Below are positions 31,965 through 41,478 of a stretch of 64,000 bases of DNA, in pieces; the stretch's first letter is position 1; each line of letters opens with the position of its first letter. The notes beneath the pieces were generated by a model. The model saw only the letters and a program-made list of their open reading frames with translations. It had not been told where the DNA came from and searched no databases. Source of the DNA: Paraeggerthella hominis (lineage in GTDB: Bacteria > Actinomycetota > Coriobacteriia > Coriobacteriales > Eggerthellaceae). The translations under genes and the position numbers were made by a program. The DNA lies in assembly GCF_021044775.1 (NCBI RefSeq), contig NZ_JAJNOQ010000001.1, positions 310,001 to 374,000 of the forward strand. Reading direction: 5' to 3'.

Positions 31965-34169
31965 CTATCCTCCCTGCACGGCATGCTCGCCCGCGAACAT
32001 GCGCCTCATCTCGCGCGCGAGCGGGCGATGCGCCGCATCCTCGAGCGCCGGGTCCTCGTCTATGATCGCGGCCGCATCGGCATGCGCCGCCTCGATGATC
32101 TTGCCGTCCCGCACCACGTTCACCAGCTTGAGGCCGCTCGCGCCGTGCTGACGGTTGCCCAGGATATCGCCTTCGCGACGAAGCGACAAGTCGTAGCTGG
32201 CAAGCTCGAAGCCGTCGTCGGTGCGCTCCATGGCCGCCAGGCGCGTGAGCGCTGCGTCCGATTTGGAGGCCGAGATCAAGTGAACCTGCGCCGCAAGGCG
32301 GCCGCGCCCCACGCGTCCGCGCAGCTGGTGCAGCTGCGAAAGGCCGAAGCGATCGGCGTCCTCCACGATCATGATCGTGGCGTTGGGAACGTCCACGCCC
32401 ACCTCTATGACCGTAGTAGCCACGAGAACCTGCGTCTCCCCTGACCGGAAGCGGTCCATGACGGCCTGCTTCTCCGCAGAGCGCATGCGCCCATGCAGAA
32501 GCTCCACGTTCCAGTCGGCGAACACGGTCGCTTGCAAGTAGGTTGCCTCCTTCGCAGCGGCGGCCACGTCGTCTCCGGCCAGGTCGTCGTCGCTTTCGAT
32601 GCTGATGGCGGCGTACTCGTACGCCTCTTCGTCGGCCTCGCGGCGACGCCCGCCCGATCCCCCGTCGGATGCTTTCGCGTCCCGTTCCTTGCCGCTCTGC
32701 CCGATAAGCGGGCACACCACGTACACCTGCTCGCCGCGCGAAAGCGCTTCTCGCGCGGCGTCGTAAGCGTGGCCGCGATCGGCCTTTTGATGCACGAACG
32801 TGGTCCGCTGCGCCGTGTCGTTCGGCCGCTGCTTGATATAGGACAGCGTCAAGCCGCCGAACAGCGCCAGCGCAAGGGTGCGCGGGATGGGCGTGGCCGT
32901 AAGGAACAAGGCGTCGGGCGCATCGCCTTTCGACAGCAGCTTCGCGCGCTGCTCCACGCCGAAGCGCTGCTGCTCGTCGATCACCACAAGGCTCAGGCGC
33001 TTCGGAGCCACGTCGTCCTCCAAAAGGGCATGCGTTCCGATGAGCACGTCCAACGAGCCCTCCGCGAGCCGATGCAGGATCGCCTCGCGCTCCGCAGCGG
33101 ACGTCGATCCGGTCAAGACGTCCCACGACACGCCCGCGGCGTCAAGCAAAGGGCCAAGGCTTTTCCCATGCTGGCGGGCAAGCACCTCGGTAGGCGCCAT
33201 GAGCAGCGCTTGCGCTTGGGTGTCGGCCGCCGCCGCCAGCGCGAACGCGGCCACGACGGTCTTGCCGGTGCCCACGTCGCCCAACAGCATGTGGTTGGCG
33301 ACCGTCGGCGCGGCCAGCCGCCCCAAGATGTCCGCCTTCGCCCGCTTCTGCTCCGCCGTCAGCTCGAAGGGCAGCGCGGCGGCAAGCGCGCCCATCCGAG
33401 GACCGTCCGTCCGATGGCACACGGCCTGGCGACCGGCGCTGCGCTCACGGCCCTGGCTCATGAGCATGAGCTCCAGGAACAGCAGCTCCTCGTAGACCAA
33501 GCGGCGCCGCGCCTCGGCAACCTCCTCCATCGAATGGGGGGCATGGATGCTCGATAATGCAACGCCCCTGCTCATCAAGCGGTATTTCGCTCGAATCTCA
33601 AGAGGAAGCGGATCGTACAGGCCCGCGCACGCGTCAAGCGCGTTGCCGACGAGCCGACGCATCCATGCAGCCGACACCTTCTCGCACGCCGGATGCACGG
33701 GAATGATCATGCCCTCCGCCGCATTGGGGCCTTCAAGGACTTCAAGGTACGGGTTGGTCATGCGCTTGAAGCCGTAGTTGAACTCCAGCTTCCCCGCCAC
33801 CGCAATCCTCATGCCGGGCTTGACCTGGTCCATGAGCCACGGTTGCCGAAAGCACGTCACCATGAGCAGCCCCGTGGAATCCACGAGCGAGATCTCCACC
33901 AAGGAAAGCCGGGGCTTGGGACGCTTGAGCTTGATCTCGTGGACCGATCCCTCGATGGTGCAGGAGCTGCCGATGACCGCCGAGGCCACCGTCTCTTTGG
34001 CGGACAGGTCGACGTACCTGCGCGGGAAATGGGTCACCAGGTCCCGCACCGTGCGAATGCCGAGCCCCGCCAGCGCCTTGGCGCGACCGGGGCTCACCAA
34101 ACGGACGCGCTCGACGGATTCGTCGAGCGCGAGAGTGGCTGCAAGTCTGTCGGGCTGGCCGTTACTCAA
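31965..34169 (-). CDS. recG: ATP-dependent DNA helicase RecG
   Basis: The 734-residue fork-reversal helicase has an N-terminal OB wedge domain (about 60-170), Walker A GDVGTGKT, motif II VVIDEQQRFG (DEQQ where DEQH is more usual), and TVIEVGVDVPNAT and QLRGRVGRG in the second helicase lobe. The TTG start overlaps the fakA stop and lacks a clear ribosome site, so coupled translation or a later start is possible. The order fakA-recG-rsmD-coaD resembles Firmicutes. Confidence 0.95.
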   Translation of the reverse strand: MSNGQPDRLAATLALDESVERVRLVSPGRAKALAGLGIRTVRDLVTHFPRRYVDLSAKETVASAVIGSSCTIEGSVHEIKLKRPKPRLSLVEISLVDSTGLLMVTCFRQPWLMDQVKPGMRIAVAGKLEFNYGFKRMTNPYLEVLEGPNAAEGMIIPVHPACEKVSAAWMRRLVGNALDACAGLYDPLPLEIRAKYRLMSRGVALSSIHAPHSMEEVAEARRRLVYEELLFLELMLMSQGRERSAGRQAVCHRTDGPRMGALAAALPFELTAEQKRAKADILGRLAAPTVANHMLLGDVGTGKTVVAAFALAAAADTQAQALLMAPTEVLARQHGKSLGPLLDAAGVSWDVLTGSTSAAEREAILHRLAEGSLDVLIGTHALLEDDVAPKRLSLVVIDEQQRFGVEQRAKLLSKGDAPDALFLTATPIPRTLALALFGGLTLSYIKQRPNDTAQRTTFVHQKADRGHAYDAAREALSRGEQVYVVCPLIGQSGKERDAKASDGGSGGRRREADEEAYEYAAISIESDDDLAGDDVAAAAKEATYLQATVFADWNVELLHGRMRSAEKQAVMDRFRSGETQVLVATTVIEVGVDVPNATIMIVEDADRFGLSQLHQLRGRVGRGRLAAQVHLISASKSDAALTRLAAMERTDDGFELASYDLSLRREGDILGNRQHGASGLKLVNVVRDGKIIEAAHADAAAIIDEDPALEDAAHRPLAREMRRMFAGEHAVQGG

Positions 34170-35796
34170 CGGACATCACGATGGGATACAGGGGCTGGTC
34201 GCCGCGATGGGCGTCGATCTCAAGATCCTCGTGGGCCTCTTCGATGCGCGCCACCAAAGCGTCGAACGCATCGTCGTCGATGTCCTCGCCCGCCAGGATG
34301 GTCAGCGTGTCCGCGTCGTCGGCGTCCATGACGGACAAAAGCGCCATGACAACCTCCTCGGTCGAAGAACCGACGGACTCGATGGAGCCGTCGGCGATGC
34401 CGATGACGTCGCCTTCCTTGATGGGATTGTCGTGCGCATCCTTGGAATCCTTGATGGCGGTAGTGACCTCGCCGGTCTTCACGTCGGCGTACGCCTCGGT
34501 CATGGACTCGACGTTGTCGTCCAAGCTGGCGTCCTCGTCGAAGCCGAACAGAGCTGCAAACGCCTCGGGCACGCTGCGCGTCGGAACCACGGCGCACGGC
34601 TTGTCAGCCAGCTCGCAGGCGCTCTGGGCCGCCATGATGATGTTCTTGTTGTTCGGCAAGAAGATCACGGCGTCGGCGTTGACCTCGCCCGCAGCGTCCA
34701 AAAGGTCCTTCGTGGACGGGTTCATGGTCTGCCCGCCGGAAACAACCACGTCGACGCCCAAGCTCTTGAGTATCTTCGCGTTGCCCTCGCCCGCGGCAAC
34801 CGCCACGAAGCCGAGCGGCTTGGAAACGGCGGCTTCCTCGGCAGCCAGCGCGTCGGTGCGCGCCGCGCTCTGAAGCTGCATGTTGTGGATATGCACCTCG
34901 GAGATCTGGGAATCGTGCGTCAAGAACCAGCCGAGCACCTCGTCGGGACGGTTGGAGTGCACGTGCACCTTGAAGTTGGGGTGCATGCCCACCATCAGGT
35001 CGCAGTCGCCCATCGTGGGCAGAAACTCGCGCGCGGCGTCCACGTCGACCGTATCCGAATGCACCAAGAACTCGGTGCAGTAGCGAAACGCCGAGCCCTC
35101 CCAGTCGTTGACCTGCTCGATCTCGACCTTCGGCGCGGCGTTGCGGGCGAAGGCCAGCTCGTCGCGCAGCGGACCCTCCTTGCCGGTCAGCGCGGCCACG
35201 AACGCGTCGAAGAAGATGGCCAGGCCGAAGCCGCCGGCGTCCACCACGCCGTTCTCCTTGAGAACGGGAAGCAGGTCGGGCGTGCGCTGCACGGAAGCGT
35301 AGGCTTCCTCCACCACGGCGGCCAGCGCTTCGTCGCACGAGAGCTTCTTCTTGCGCGCGCGCTTGGCGGCGGAGGCCGAGTCCTTCAGCACCGTGAGGAT
35401 GGTTCCCTCGACCGGCTTGCGCACAGCCTGGAAGGCCACTTCCTGGGACTTGGAGAACGCCGCTTCGATGCTGTCGGCGTTCAGCTCGTCGTGCCCAACG
35501 CTGCCCTCGCACAGACCGCGCAAAATTTGCGAGGTGATGACACCGGAGTTACCGCGAGCGCCCATGAGCGCGCCGGTCGTGATCGCCTTGCGAATTTCCG
35601 CGCCGCTGGCCCCGATGGGAAGCGCGGCAAGGTTCTCGACAACCGTCTCGAGCGTCAGCGACATGTTCGTGCCGGTGTCTCCGTCGGGCACGGGAAAGAC
35701 GTTGAGACGGTTGATCTCGTCTTTGCGCTCGCTCAAGGTCTTGCTCGCCGCCGCAATGGCGTTGAGCAGGTCGTTCGCGGTATAGGATTCTGACAT
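34162..35796 (-). CDS. fakA: DAK2-domain fatty acid kinase subunit FakA (YloV-like)
   Basis: The 544-residue protein has an N-terminal DhaL-type ATP domain (PDGDTGTNM about 36-44, GARGNSGVI) and the long C-terminal region of the YloV/FakA family. FakA phosphorylates fatty acids bound to a FakB (DegV) partner, giving acyl-phosphate for PlsX/PlsY; no fakB is seen here. It follows the Asp23 gene, the conserved yloU-yloV pair, and overlaps recG by 8 nt. Confidence 0.92.
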   Translation of the reverse strand: MSESYTANDLLNAIAAASKTLSERKDEINRLNVFPVPDGDTGTNMSLTLETVVENLAALPIGASGAEIRKAITTGALMGARGNSGVITSQILRGLCEGSVGHDELNADSIEAAFSKSQEVAFQAVRKPVEGTILTVLKDSASAAKRARKKKLSCDEALAAVVEEAYASVQRTPDLLPVLKENGVVDAGGFGLAIFFDAFVAALTGKEGPLRDELAFARNAAPKVEIEQVNDWEGSAFRYCTEFLVHSDTVDVDAAREFLPTMGDCDLMVGMHPNFKVHVHSNRPDEVLGWFLTHDSQISEVHIHNMQLQSAARTDALAAEEAAVSKPLGFVAVAAGEGNAKILKSLGVDVVVSGGQTMNPSTKDLLDAAGEVNADAVIFLPNNKNIIMAAQSACELADKPCAVVPTRSVPEAFAALFGFDEDASLDDNVESMTEAYADVKTGEVTTAIKDSKDAHDNPIKEGDVIGIADGSIESVGSSTEEVVMALLSVMDADDADTLTILAGEDIDDDAFDALVARIEEAHEDLEIDAHRGDQPLYPIVMSVE

Positions 35797-35882
35797 GGTG
35801 GTTCTATTCTCCTTCAAATTAGCCCGCCGCGCGCGTCGTCCTCGCGCGGTGCGCAGCGGTTCGTCAAAGACAGGCGGCGGTG

Positions 35883-36230
35883 CTACTTGCGCACCTTCAC
35901 GCCCTGCACGTGCACCTCTACCCCGTCGAGCGGGACGCGAGCGTACTCGGTCAAGGCGAACGTTACCTGGTCGATGAGGTTCTGCGACACCGTGTTGATG
36001 TTCGTGCCGTATTCGATGACCACGTACAGTTCGACGTGCACGCCGCCGTCGGTCGCGGTCACCACCACGCCGCGACGAAGCCGGGAGGCCGGGAGTATCT
36101 TCGCGATGCCGTCGGCAGCGGAGGGCGCAGCCATGCCGACCACGCCGTAGCATTCGAGCGCGGCATTGCCGACCATATCGGCCAAGACATCGTTGGCAAC
36201 ATGGAGGTTGCCAGGTATCGTATCGTTCAT
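35883..36230 (-). CDS. Asp23/Gls24 envelope-stress family protein
   Basis: The 115-residue YloU-type protein has the Asp23 core (GVVGMAAPSAADGI, VVIEYGTNINTVSQNLIDQV). Family members associate with the membrane or envelope, and this one pairs with fakA downstream. The start follows AAAGGAAC; an extended frame upstream lacks a ribosome site. Confidence 0.92.
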   Translation of the reverse strand: MNDTIPGNLHVANDVLADMVGNAALECYGVVGMAAPSAADGIAKILPASRLRRGVVVTATDGGVHVELYVVIEYGTNINTVSQNLIDQVTFALTEYARVPLDGVEVHVQGVKVRK

Positions 36231-36353
36231 GGCGTTCCTTTCCGAGCGCGGACGGACCGCGCGCTGCAAAACCTGCTTCAGCAGTATAGCGCAAGGCCTT
36301 GCGCCCGTGCGACGTGCCCAATTGCAACTGAAAGTATATTACACGAAAAATTC

Positions 36354-36383
36354 TTGTGGCCGTTTGAGTTTATGTGCTATAGT
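36354..36383 (+). promoter_or_regulatory. rpmB promoter
   Basis: TTGTGG (36354-36359) and TATAGT (36378-36383) with an 18-bp spacer lie about 65 nt upstream of rpmB. Confidence 0.65.
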
Positions 36384-36449
36384 GTGAAGGCTTTTTTGTC
36401 ATCAACGGCTTGCGCCGACGAGCAACCAACGTACATGGAGTGATGAACG

Positions 36450-36641
36450 ATGTCGAAGATTTGTGAAGTTTGCGGTAAGGCTCCCGTGGCGGGTCGCAGC
36501 ATTAGCCACTCGCACCGCGTGAGCAATCGCTGGTTCCGTCCGAACGTGCAGAAGATCACGATCAAGGACAACAAGGGCCGTGTCCGCAAGGCCAACGTGT
36601 GCACGAAGTGCATGAAGGCCGGCAAGGTCGAGCGCGCGTAA
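36450..36641 (+). CDS. rpmB: 50S ribosomal protein L28
   Basis: The 63-residue L28 carries two CXXC pairs (Cys5, Cys8, Cys51, Cys54), so it is the zinc-binding form. It has its own promoter and terminator, transcribed against the flanking minus-strand genes. Confidence 0.97.
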   Translation: MSKICEVCGKAPVAGRSISHSHRVSNRWFRPNVQKITIKDNKGRVRKANVCTKCMKAGKVERA

Positions 36642-36682
36642 GTTCGCGCTTCGCGCGACCGCTCGTCGCGCATGCATCGAGC

Positions 36683-36709
36683 AAAAAAGCCCGCATCGCT
36701 GCGGGCTTT
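36683..36709. terminator. Bidirectional terminator between rpmB and the zinc-ribbon gene
   Basis: AAAGCCCGCA and TGCGGGCTTT flank a 4-nt loop. As plus-strand tail it has TTT; as minus-strand tail it has six Ts. It serves both convergent genes. Confidence 0.88.
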
Positions 36710-36770
36710 GTCTCGTTGGGCAGCACGCTCGACGGCGAAAGCCCTGGCTCGGATCCGAATCGGAACCGAT

Positions 36771-37490
36771 CTACTCTAAGATGAGCAGACGGCCGCAATG
36801 GGGGCATGCGGCCATGTTTCCCTGCGCGCGCATGTCGATGAGCCGGCCGTGCTCGATTCCCATGCGGCACGCCCCGCAGTTGGACCCCTGCAAGCGCGCG
36901 ACCGCAACGCCACCCGTACGGGAAAGCGTTTTCGCGTACGCCTCGAACAGCTCCTCCGGCAACGCCGCCGCCAACGATGCGCGCTCGGCCTCCAATCGGG
37001 CAAGGCCGTCCTTGAGCGCGCCGCCTTCCTTCACGAACACCTGGGTGGCCGCTGCTTCTTGGGAATCGATGTCGGCAAGCGCCTTCTCCACCTGGGCCTG
37101 CACGGCCTCTATCTTCGCCAGCTCTTCGCCTACGGAGGTCAGTTCGCCTTCCAGGAAGTTGCGGCGCTTCGCGAAGCCGTTGAGCTCCTTCGTCCGAGCC
37201 TCGACGGCACGGTAGTCTCCGCGCGCACCGTCGATCTCGCCTTGGACCTTGCGCTGCTTCTCGGCCAAGGACGCGTCCTCGTCGGTGATGCGCGCGAGTT
37301 TCGCGTCGGCTTCGGCATGGAGCGCATCGAGCTGCGCGCGCTTCTGGTCGACCGCCTTGCGCTTGGTTCGCGCGTCAAGGATGATGCGACGCTGGGGAAG
37401 CTCTTCAAGCTGCTTTCGCGCGCGCATGGCCTCCAAATCGATATGCTGCATTTGGAGCAGCGTTGCAAGATCATCGGTATCTACATGCAT
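36771..37490 (-). CDS. Coiled-coil protein with C4 zinc ribbon
   Basis: The 239-residue protein has a long N-terminal coiled-coil hairpin (about 5-180) and a C-terminal zinc ribbon with CGAC and CPHC cysteine pairs. The architecture matches the zf-RING_7 / CT398-like family, whose molecular role is unclear (nucleic-acid or flagellar/secretion-related roles have been proposed for relatives). It lies downstream of the Nif3-like gene, a common pairing. Confidence 0.85.
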   Translation of the reverse strand: MHVDTDDLATLLQMQHIDLEAMRARKQLEELPQRRIILDARTKRKAVDQKRAQLDALHAEADAKLARITDEDASLAEKQRKVQGEIDGARGDYRAVEARTKELNGFAKRRNFLEGELTSVGEELAKIEAVQAQVEKALADIDSQEAAATQVFVKEGGALKDGLARLEAERASLAAALPEELFEAYAKTLSRTGGVAVARLQGSNCGACRMGIEHGRLIDMRAQGNMAACPHCGRLLILE

Positions 37491-37539
37491 GCGTTTCCTT
37501 TGTCTGCGTCTCAGCGCCGCGCACGCGACGTTGCGACCA

Positions 37540-38445
37540 TTATACCCGTACCGTTTCGGGGTACGTCCAGTTATCCCGTTGATCGACCATCATCACAAGC
37601 TCATCGGGAATGCCCGCGCTTTTGACGGCCGCCGCAAGCACCGGCACAAGCGGAAGCTCGCTGGTGTCGTGCCCCAGCTCGATCACGCCCAAGCCCGCCT
37701 GGGAAAGATCGAGCGCTTCGTGGTACTTTATCTCGCCGCACACCAAGCAGTCGGCCTGGGCGCGCAAGGCAGCGCGGCCCACGTCGCCGGTTGCGCCGGT
37801 GCAGGTGACCACGCGATCCAAGTCGCGCGAGAAATCGCCCCATACGCGAGGAGCGCGCGCGAACACCGAAGTACAGCGCGCGGCCAGCTGGCCCAGGGTG
37901 AGCGCATCGCCTTCGCCAAGCCCGCACACCTGCCCGTATCCCTTGCCCTGAGCTCCGGGGATAGGCAGCAAGACGCGATGGAACACCAGGCTCAACATGC
38001 CCGGAAGCACGCAGCGGGCACGCGGGCTCACGTCGAGGGCCGTATGGTAGGACATGATCGCCACGCCGCGCTCCACCGCGCGCCACACGCCCGCGCCCGA
38101 GCACGCCGCCACCGACGATGCCGGCTTGAAGGAGTCCGGCGGAGCAAGAAACGCCGGATGGTGCGTCACCAGCACGTTCGCTCCGGCGTCGGCCGCAGCG
38201 TCGATGGCCGCCACCGTGGGATCGAGGGCAACGGCCACCCCGGTCACCACGCGCGCGGGATCCCCCACCGTCATGCCGGTGCGGTCCCACGACTCGGCGT
38301 CCGCGGGCGGGAACTCGGCAAGAAGGGCGCGCTCGAGCGCGCCGATCGTAAGGGTTGCCACCGGCTTCGAAAGCGGGCCGGACGCACGGCAGGCAAGGCC
38401 CTTCTGCTTCTTACCGTCCTTTTGGTTCTTCTTAGCTGCAACCAT
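37540..38445 (-). CDS. Nif3-like dinuclear metal protein
   Basis: The 301-residue protein of the Nif3/YbgI (GTP cyclohydrolase 1 type 2-like) family has metal-ligand motifs DANVLVTHHP-type (GANVLVTHHPAF) and HDTSELP near the C-terminus, where GHxxTE is usual. A basic Lys/Gln-rich leader of about 25 residues precedes the domain. Function in the family is unsettled. AAAGGAG precedes the start. It lies just upstream of the zinc-ribbon gene. Confidence 0.88.
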   Translation of the reverse strand: MVAAKKNQKDGKKQKGLACRASGPLSKPVATLTIGALERALLAEFPPADAESWDRTGMTVGDPARVVTGVAVALDPTVAAIDAAADAGANVLVTHHPAFLAPPDSFKPASSVAACSGAGVWRAVERGVAIMSYHTALDVSPRARCVLPGMLSLVFHRVLLPIPGAQGKGYGQVCGLGEGDALTLGQLAARCTSVFARAPRVWGDFSRDLDRVVTCTGATGDVGRAALRAQADCLVCGEIKYHEALDLSQAGLGVIELGHDTSELPLVPVLAAAVKSAGIPDELVMMVDQRDNWTYPETVRV

Positions 38446-38490
38446 GACGCTGCTCCTTTGCTCGAATTGCAAGAAACGACTGCATCCAGA

Positions 38491-39300
38491 TTACTCGATG
38501 GGTATTTCGCGACGGTCCCCGTCGGCTGTCGGCACCGTAACCGTTCTGTAACCGGCTCGGGCCATGAGGCGGTACGCCTGCTCGATATCGCGCGCAACGT
38601 TTTGGGGCTTGTGCGCGTCGGTGCCCACAGTGCACGGAACGCCCGCGCGGCAGAATGCCTCGAGCAACGCAGGCGCGGGGAACATCTCTTTGCAGGCGTA
38701 GTACGAACCCGACGTGTTCACCTCGATCATGCGGCCCGCTGCCGCGCACGCCTGCGCAGCCTGCTCGTAAAGCGGCTGCGGGTCGAAGCTGGGATAGAAC
38801 CCGAACTTCTTGGCCAGATCGGGATGGGACATCACGTGGAACGGCATGGTCGACGACACGGCCTCGCACCACACCTCGAAGTAGCGCCGCCAAATGGCGT
38901 CCGCGCCCACCTCGTCCCAGCGACCGCGCTGGGCGGGGTCGTCGAACGGCCAGCGATCCACGAAGTGCACCGACCCCAGCACCAGGTCGAACGGCGCGAA
39001 ATCGTCTTCGGAAAGCACGCGGTCCTCGTCGTCGCCCAACCAGTCCAGCTCGCAGCCCGCGATGATCTCCATCTCCGGATGGGCTGCGCGGGCGGCCTCG
39101 ATGGCGGCCAGGTACTCGCCCACCCGATCAGCGGGCATGGCCAGGTAGCTCTGCGGATCGAACGCATCGGTCAGCGGAAAGTGCTCCGTCACGGCGATGG
39201 TGGAAATGCCTGCCGCCGCAGCCGCGGACACCAGCTCCTCCACCGTGCCCTCCCCGTGGTTCGTAAAGCACGTATGCGTATGCGTGGTAACGAGTTCCAT
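38491..39300 (-). CDS. PHP-domain phosphoesterase, histidinol-phosphatase HisJ type
   Basis: The 269-residue PHP protein has the metal-binding HTHTCFTNHGEG at the N-terminus, VTEHFPLTD, GCELDWLG, and late motifs MSHPDLAKKF and VGTDAHKP. It resembles HisJ-type histidinol-phosphatases, but no other his genes are near, so the substrate is tentative. AAGGAG is 12 nt before this ATG; a GTG three codons earlier is possible. Confidence 0.85.
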   Translation of the reverse strand: MELVTTHTHTCFTNHGEGTVEELVSAAAAAGISTIAVTEHFPLTDAFDPQSYLAMPADRVGEYLAAIEAARAAHPEMEIIAGCELDWLGDDEDRVLSEDDFAPFDLVLGSVHFVDRWPFDDPAQRGRWDEVGADAIWRRYFEVWCEAVSSTMPFHVMSHPDLAKKFGFYPSFDPQPLYEQAAQACAAAGRMIEVNTSGSYYACKEMFPAPALLEAFCRAGVPCTVGTDAHKPQNVARDIEQAYRLMARAGYRTVTVPTADGDRREIPIE

Positions 39301-39352
39301 GCTGTTCACAAGCTCCTTAATGCGATCGGGTTCGAAAACCCGGAGGGTCGTA

Positions 39353-40558
39353 TCAGTTCCAATCCAGGCTTTTGCGCATCGCTTCGACGAACGCGTCGAC
39401 GTCCGCTTCGGTGGTGTAGCGGCCCATCGACACGCGCAGCGCGCCATGAGCGCGATCGGCGTCGATTCCCAAAGAGCGCAGCACGTGGCTCGGCTCGAGG
39501 GAATGCGACGAGCACGCCGAGCCGCCCGACACGCCGAAGCCCTGTATGTCCAAGCGCAGGATGAGGGTTTCGCTCTCAAGTCCGTCTACCAGCACGTGCA
39601 CGATGTTGGGCAGAAACGCGTCGTCGCCCGGCTCGACCTGAACCGTAGCGCACACGCCCTCCAGAGTCCCAAGGCAAGCGTACAGCTTGTCGCGCAGCGC
39701 CCGCAAGCGCGCCGCCTCGGTCTGCCATTCGGGCTGCACCGCGCGCACGGCCGCGGCGAACCCTGCCGCAGCGGCGACGTTCTGCGTGCCGCTGCGCCGA
39801 CCGCTTTCCTGTCCGCCGCCCGTCTGGTAGGGTTCGAACGGCGTGCGGGTTTTCAGGTACAAAGCGCCGATCCCCTTAGGGCCGCCCACCTTGTGCGCGG
39901 AAAACGAAGCGGCGTCGACGCCCCACGCCTCCAGGTTCACGAACGTCTTGCCCAGCGCCTGCACGGCGTCGGTATGGAAGAGCGCGCCTGCTGCATGCGC
40001 GATGCGCGCAAGGTCGGCTATCGGCTGGATGCTGCCCACCTCGCTGTTCGCCGCCTGCACGGAAACGAGCACCGTGTCCTGGTCGAGCGCGCGCTCAAGC
40101 GCCTCGACCTCGATGAACCCTTGGCGGTTCGGCGCGAGTTTGGTAACGCGAAAGCCCTCCGCCTCCAGGCGCTTCGCCGGAGCCAGCACGGCGTCGTGCT
40201 CCACTGCCGTGACGATCACGTGAAGCGCAGCCGACCCCTTGCCCGCGCGCCTGCGCGCGTCGGCGGCCGCATGCGCCAACCCCACGAGAGCGGCGTTGTC
40301 CGCTTCCGTGGCGCCCGAGGTGATCACGATCTCGTCAGGCCGGCGCGCGCCCAAATCGGCAGCGAGCGACCTGCGCGCGTCCTCGAGCGCTTTGAACGCC
40401 GCGCGTCCGGGGGCGTGGAGCGAGTTGGCGTTGCCTCCCACGGCAAGGTTGGCGCGTCCGGGAACCTGGTAGGGTGCCATGGCCGCCGCAGCCTCTTCGC
40501 ACAGGGGCGCCGTAGCCGCGTAGTCCAGGTACACGTAGTCTTCGGGCACCGAGCGCAT
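39353..40558 (-). CDS. Cysteine desulfurase (NifS/IscS family)
   Basis: The 401-residue PLP enzyme releases sulfur from cysteine for Fe-S clusters or tRNA thiolation. YLDYAATAPL is at the N-terminus, the PLP lysine lies in SFSAHKVGGPKGIGAL, and the active cysteine loop is SGGSACSSHSLEPSHVL. No iscU or mnmA is adjacent. It begins 4 nt after rpe and is probably co-transcribed with it. Confidence 0.93.
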   Translation of the reverse strand: MRSVPEDYVYLDYAATAPLCEEAAAAMAPYQVPGRANLAVGGNANSLHAPGRAAFKALEDARRSLAADLGARRPDEIVITSGATEADNAALVGLAHAAADARRRAGKGSAALHVIVTAVEHDAVLAPAKRLEAEGFRVTKLAPNRQGFIEVEALERALDQDTVLVSVQAANSEVGSIQPIADLARIAHAAGALFHTDAVQALGKTFVNLEAWGVDAASFSAHKVGGPKGIGALYLKTRTPFEPYQTGGGQESGRRSGTQNVAAAAGFAAAVRAVQPEWQTEAARLRALRDKLYACLGTLEGVCATVQVEPGDDAFLPNIVHVLVDGLESETLILRLDIQGFGVSGGSACSSHSLEPSHVLRSLGIDADRAHGALRVSMGRYTTEADVDAFVEAMRKSLDWN

Positions 40559-40562
40559 GAAC

Positions 40563-41267
40563 CTACGCCCCCTTCGCGGCAAGGGCGGCCGCGCGCGCCT
40601 CTTCGGCGACGGCGGTGATATCGGCGATGGCCTGCGCGGGGTCCTCGGCCCCGCACACGGCGTTGCCGCACACCAGGACGTCGGCGCCGGCCGCCGCCAC
40701 CAGCGGAGCCGTTTTCAAGCCTATCCCGCCGTCCACCTGCACAAGCGGGGAAACGCCCAGCGCGCGCGCCATCTCCACCACGCGCTCGACTTTCTTCTCG
40801 CTGCCTTCGATGTAGCTTTGGCCTGAAAAGCCCGGCTCCACGCTCATGATGAGGACCATGTCCAGATCGGCGAGAACCGGCGCCAGCGCGCCGGTGGGCG
40901 TGTTCGGCTTCAAGCTGACCGCGGCCTTCGCGCCGCCCGCATGGATGGCTGCCACGGCGCGCGACAGCTCGTCGGCCCCTAGCGCTTCGGCGTGGACGGT
41001 CACGATGTCCGCGCCCGCGTCGAGGAACCACGGCAGCTGCTCGAGCGGGTTCGAGATCATGAGGTGAACGTCCAACGGCAGCTCGGTCGCGCGCTTGAGC
41101 TGCTTGAGCACGGGCACTCCCATGGTCAGGTTCGGGACGAAATGCCCGTCCATGACGTCTACGTGCACGTATCCCGCACCGGCTTTCTCCAAGAGCGCCA
41201 CATCGCGCCCCAAGTTCATGAAATCGGCTGATAGGATGGACGGTGCGATCTTCACCGGTTCGAACAT
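40563..41267 (-). CDS. rpe: Ribulose-phosphate 3-epimerase
   Basis: The 234-residue TIM-barrel enzyme interconverts ribulose-5-phosphate and xylulose-5-phosphate. Motifs are APSILSADF, HVDVMDGHFVPNLTMG, LMSVEPGFSGQ-like (IMSVEPGFSGQSYI) and VDGGI. It is the first gene of rpe-desulfurase. Confidence 0.96.
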   Translation of the reverse strand: MFEPVKIAPSILSADFMNLGRDVALLEKAGAGYVHVDVMDGHFVPNLTMGVPVLKQLKRATELPLDVHLMISNPLEQLPWFLDAGADIVTVHAEALGADELSRAVAAIHAGGAKAAVSLKPNTPTGALAPVLADLDMVLIMSVEPGFSGQSYIEGSEKKVERVVEMARALGVSPLVQVDGGIGLKTAPLVAAAGADVLVCGNAVCGAEDPAQAIADITAVAEEARAAALAAKGA

Positions 41268-41478
41268 GGCTGCGTTCCTTCCTCGTCGCTTGCTGCCGTC
41301 ATTCTAGCGCAACCGACGCGCGCACGCTTGCAACCGACGCGCGGCAGGCGAAAAACAACACGCAGCCGCAAGCTGCGTCGACCTCTTGCGCGATTCCTTG
41401 GTTGCCGAACCGTAACATCGAGGATCGTCCGAGCGGGACTGCATTATAATGAGGCGAAACCGACCGGAAGAAGGCAAG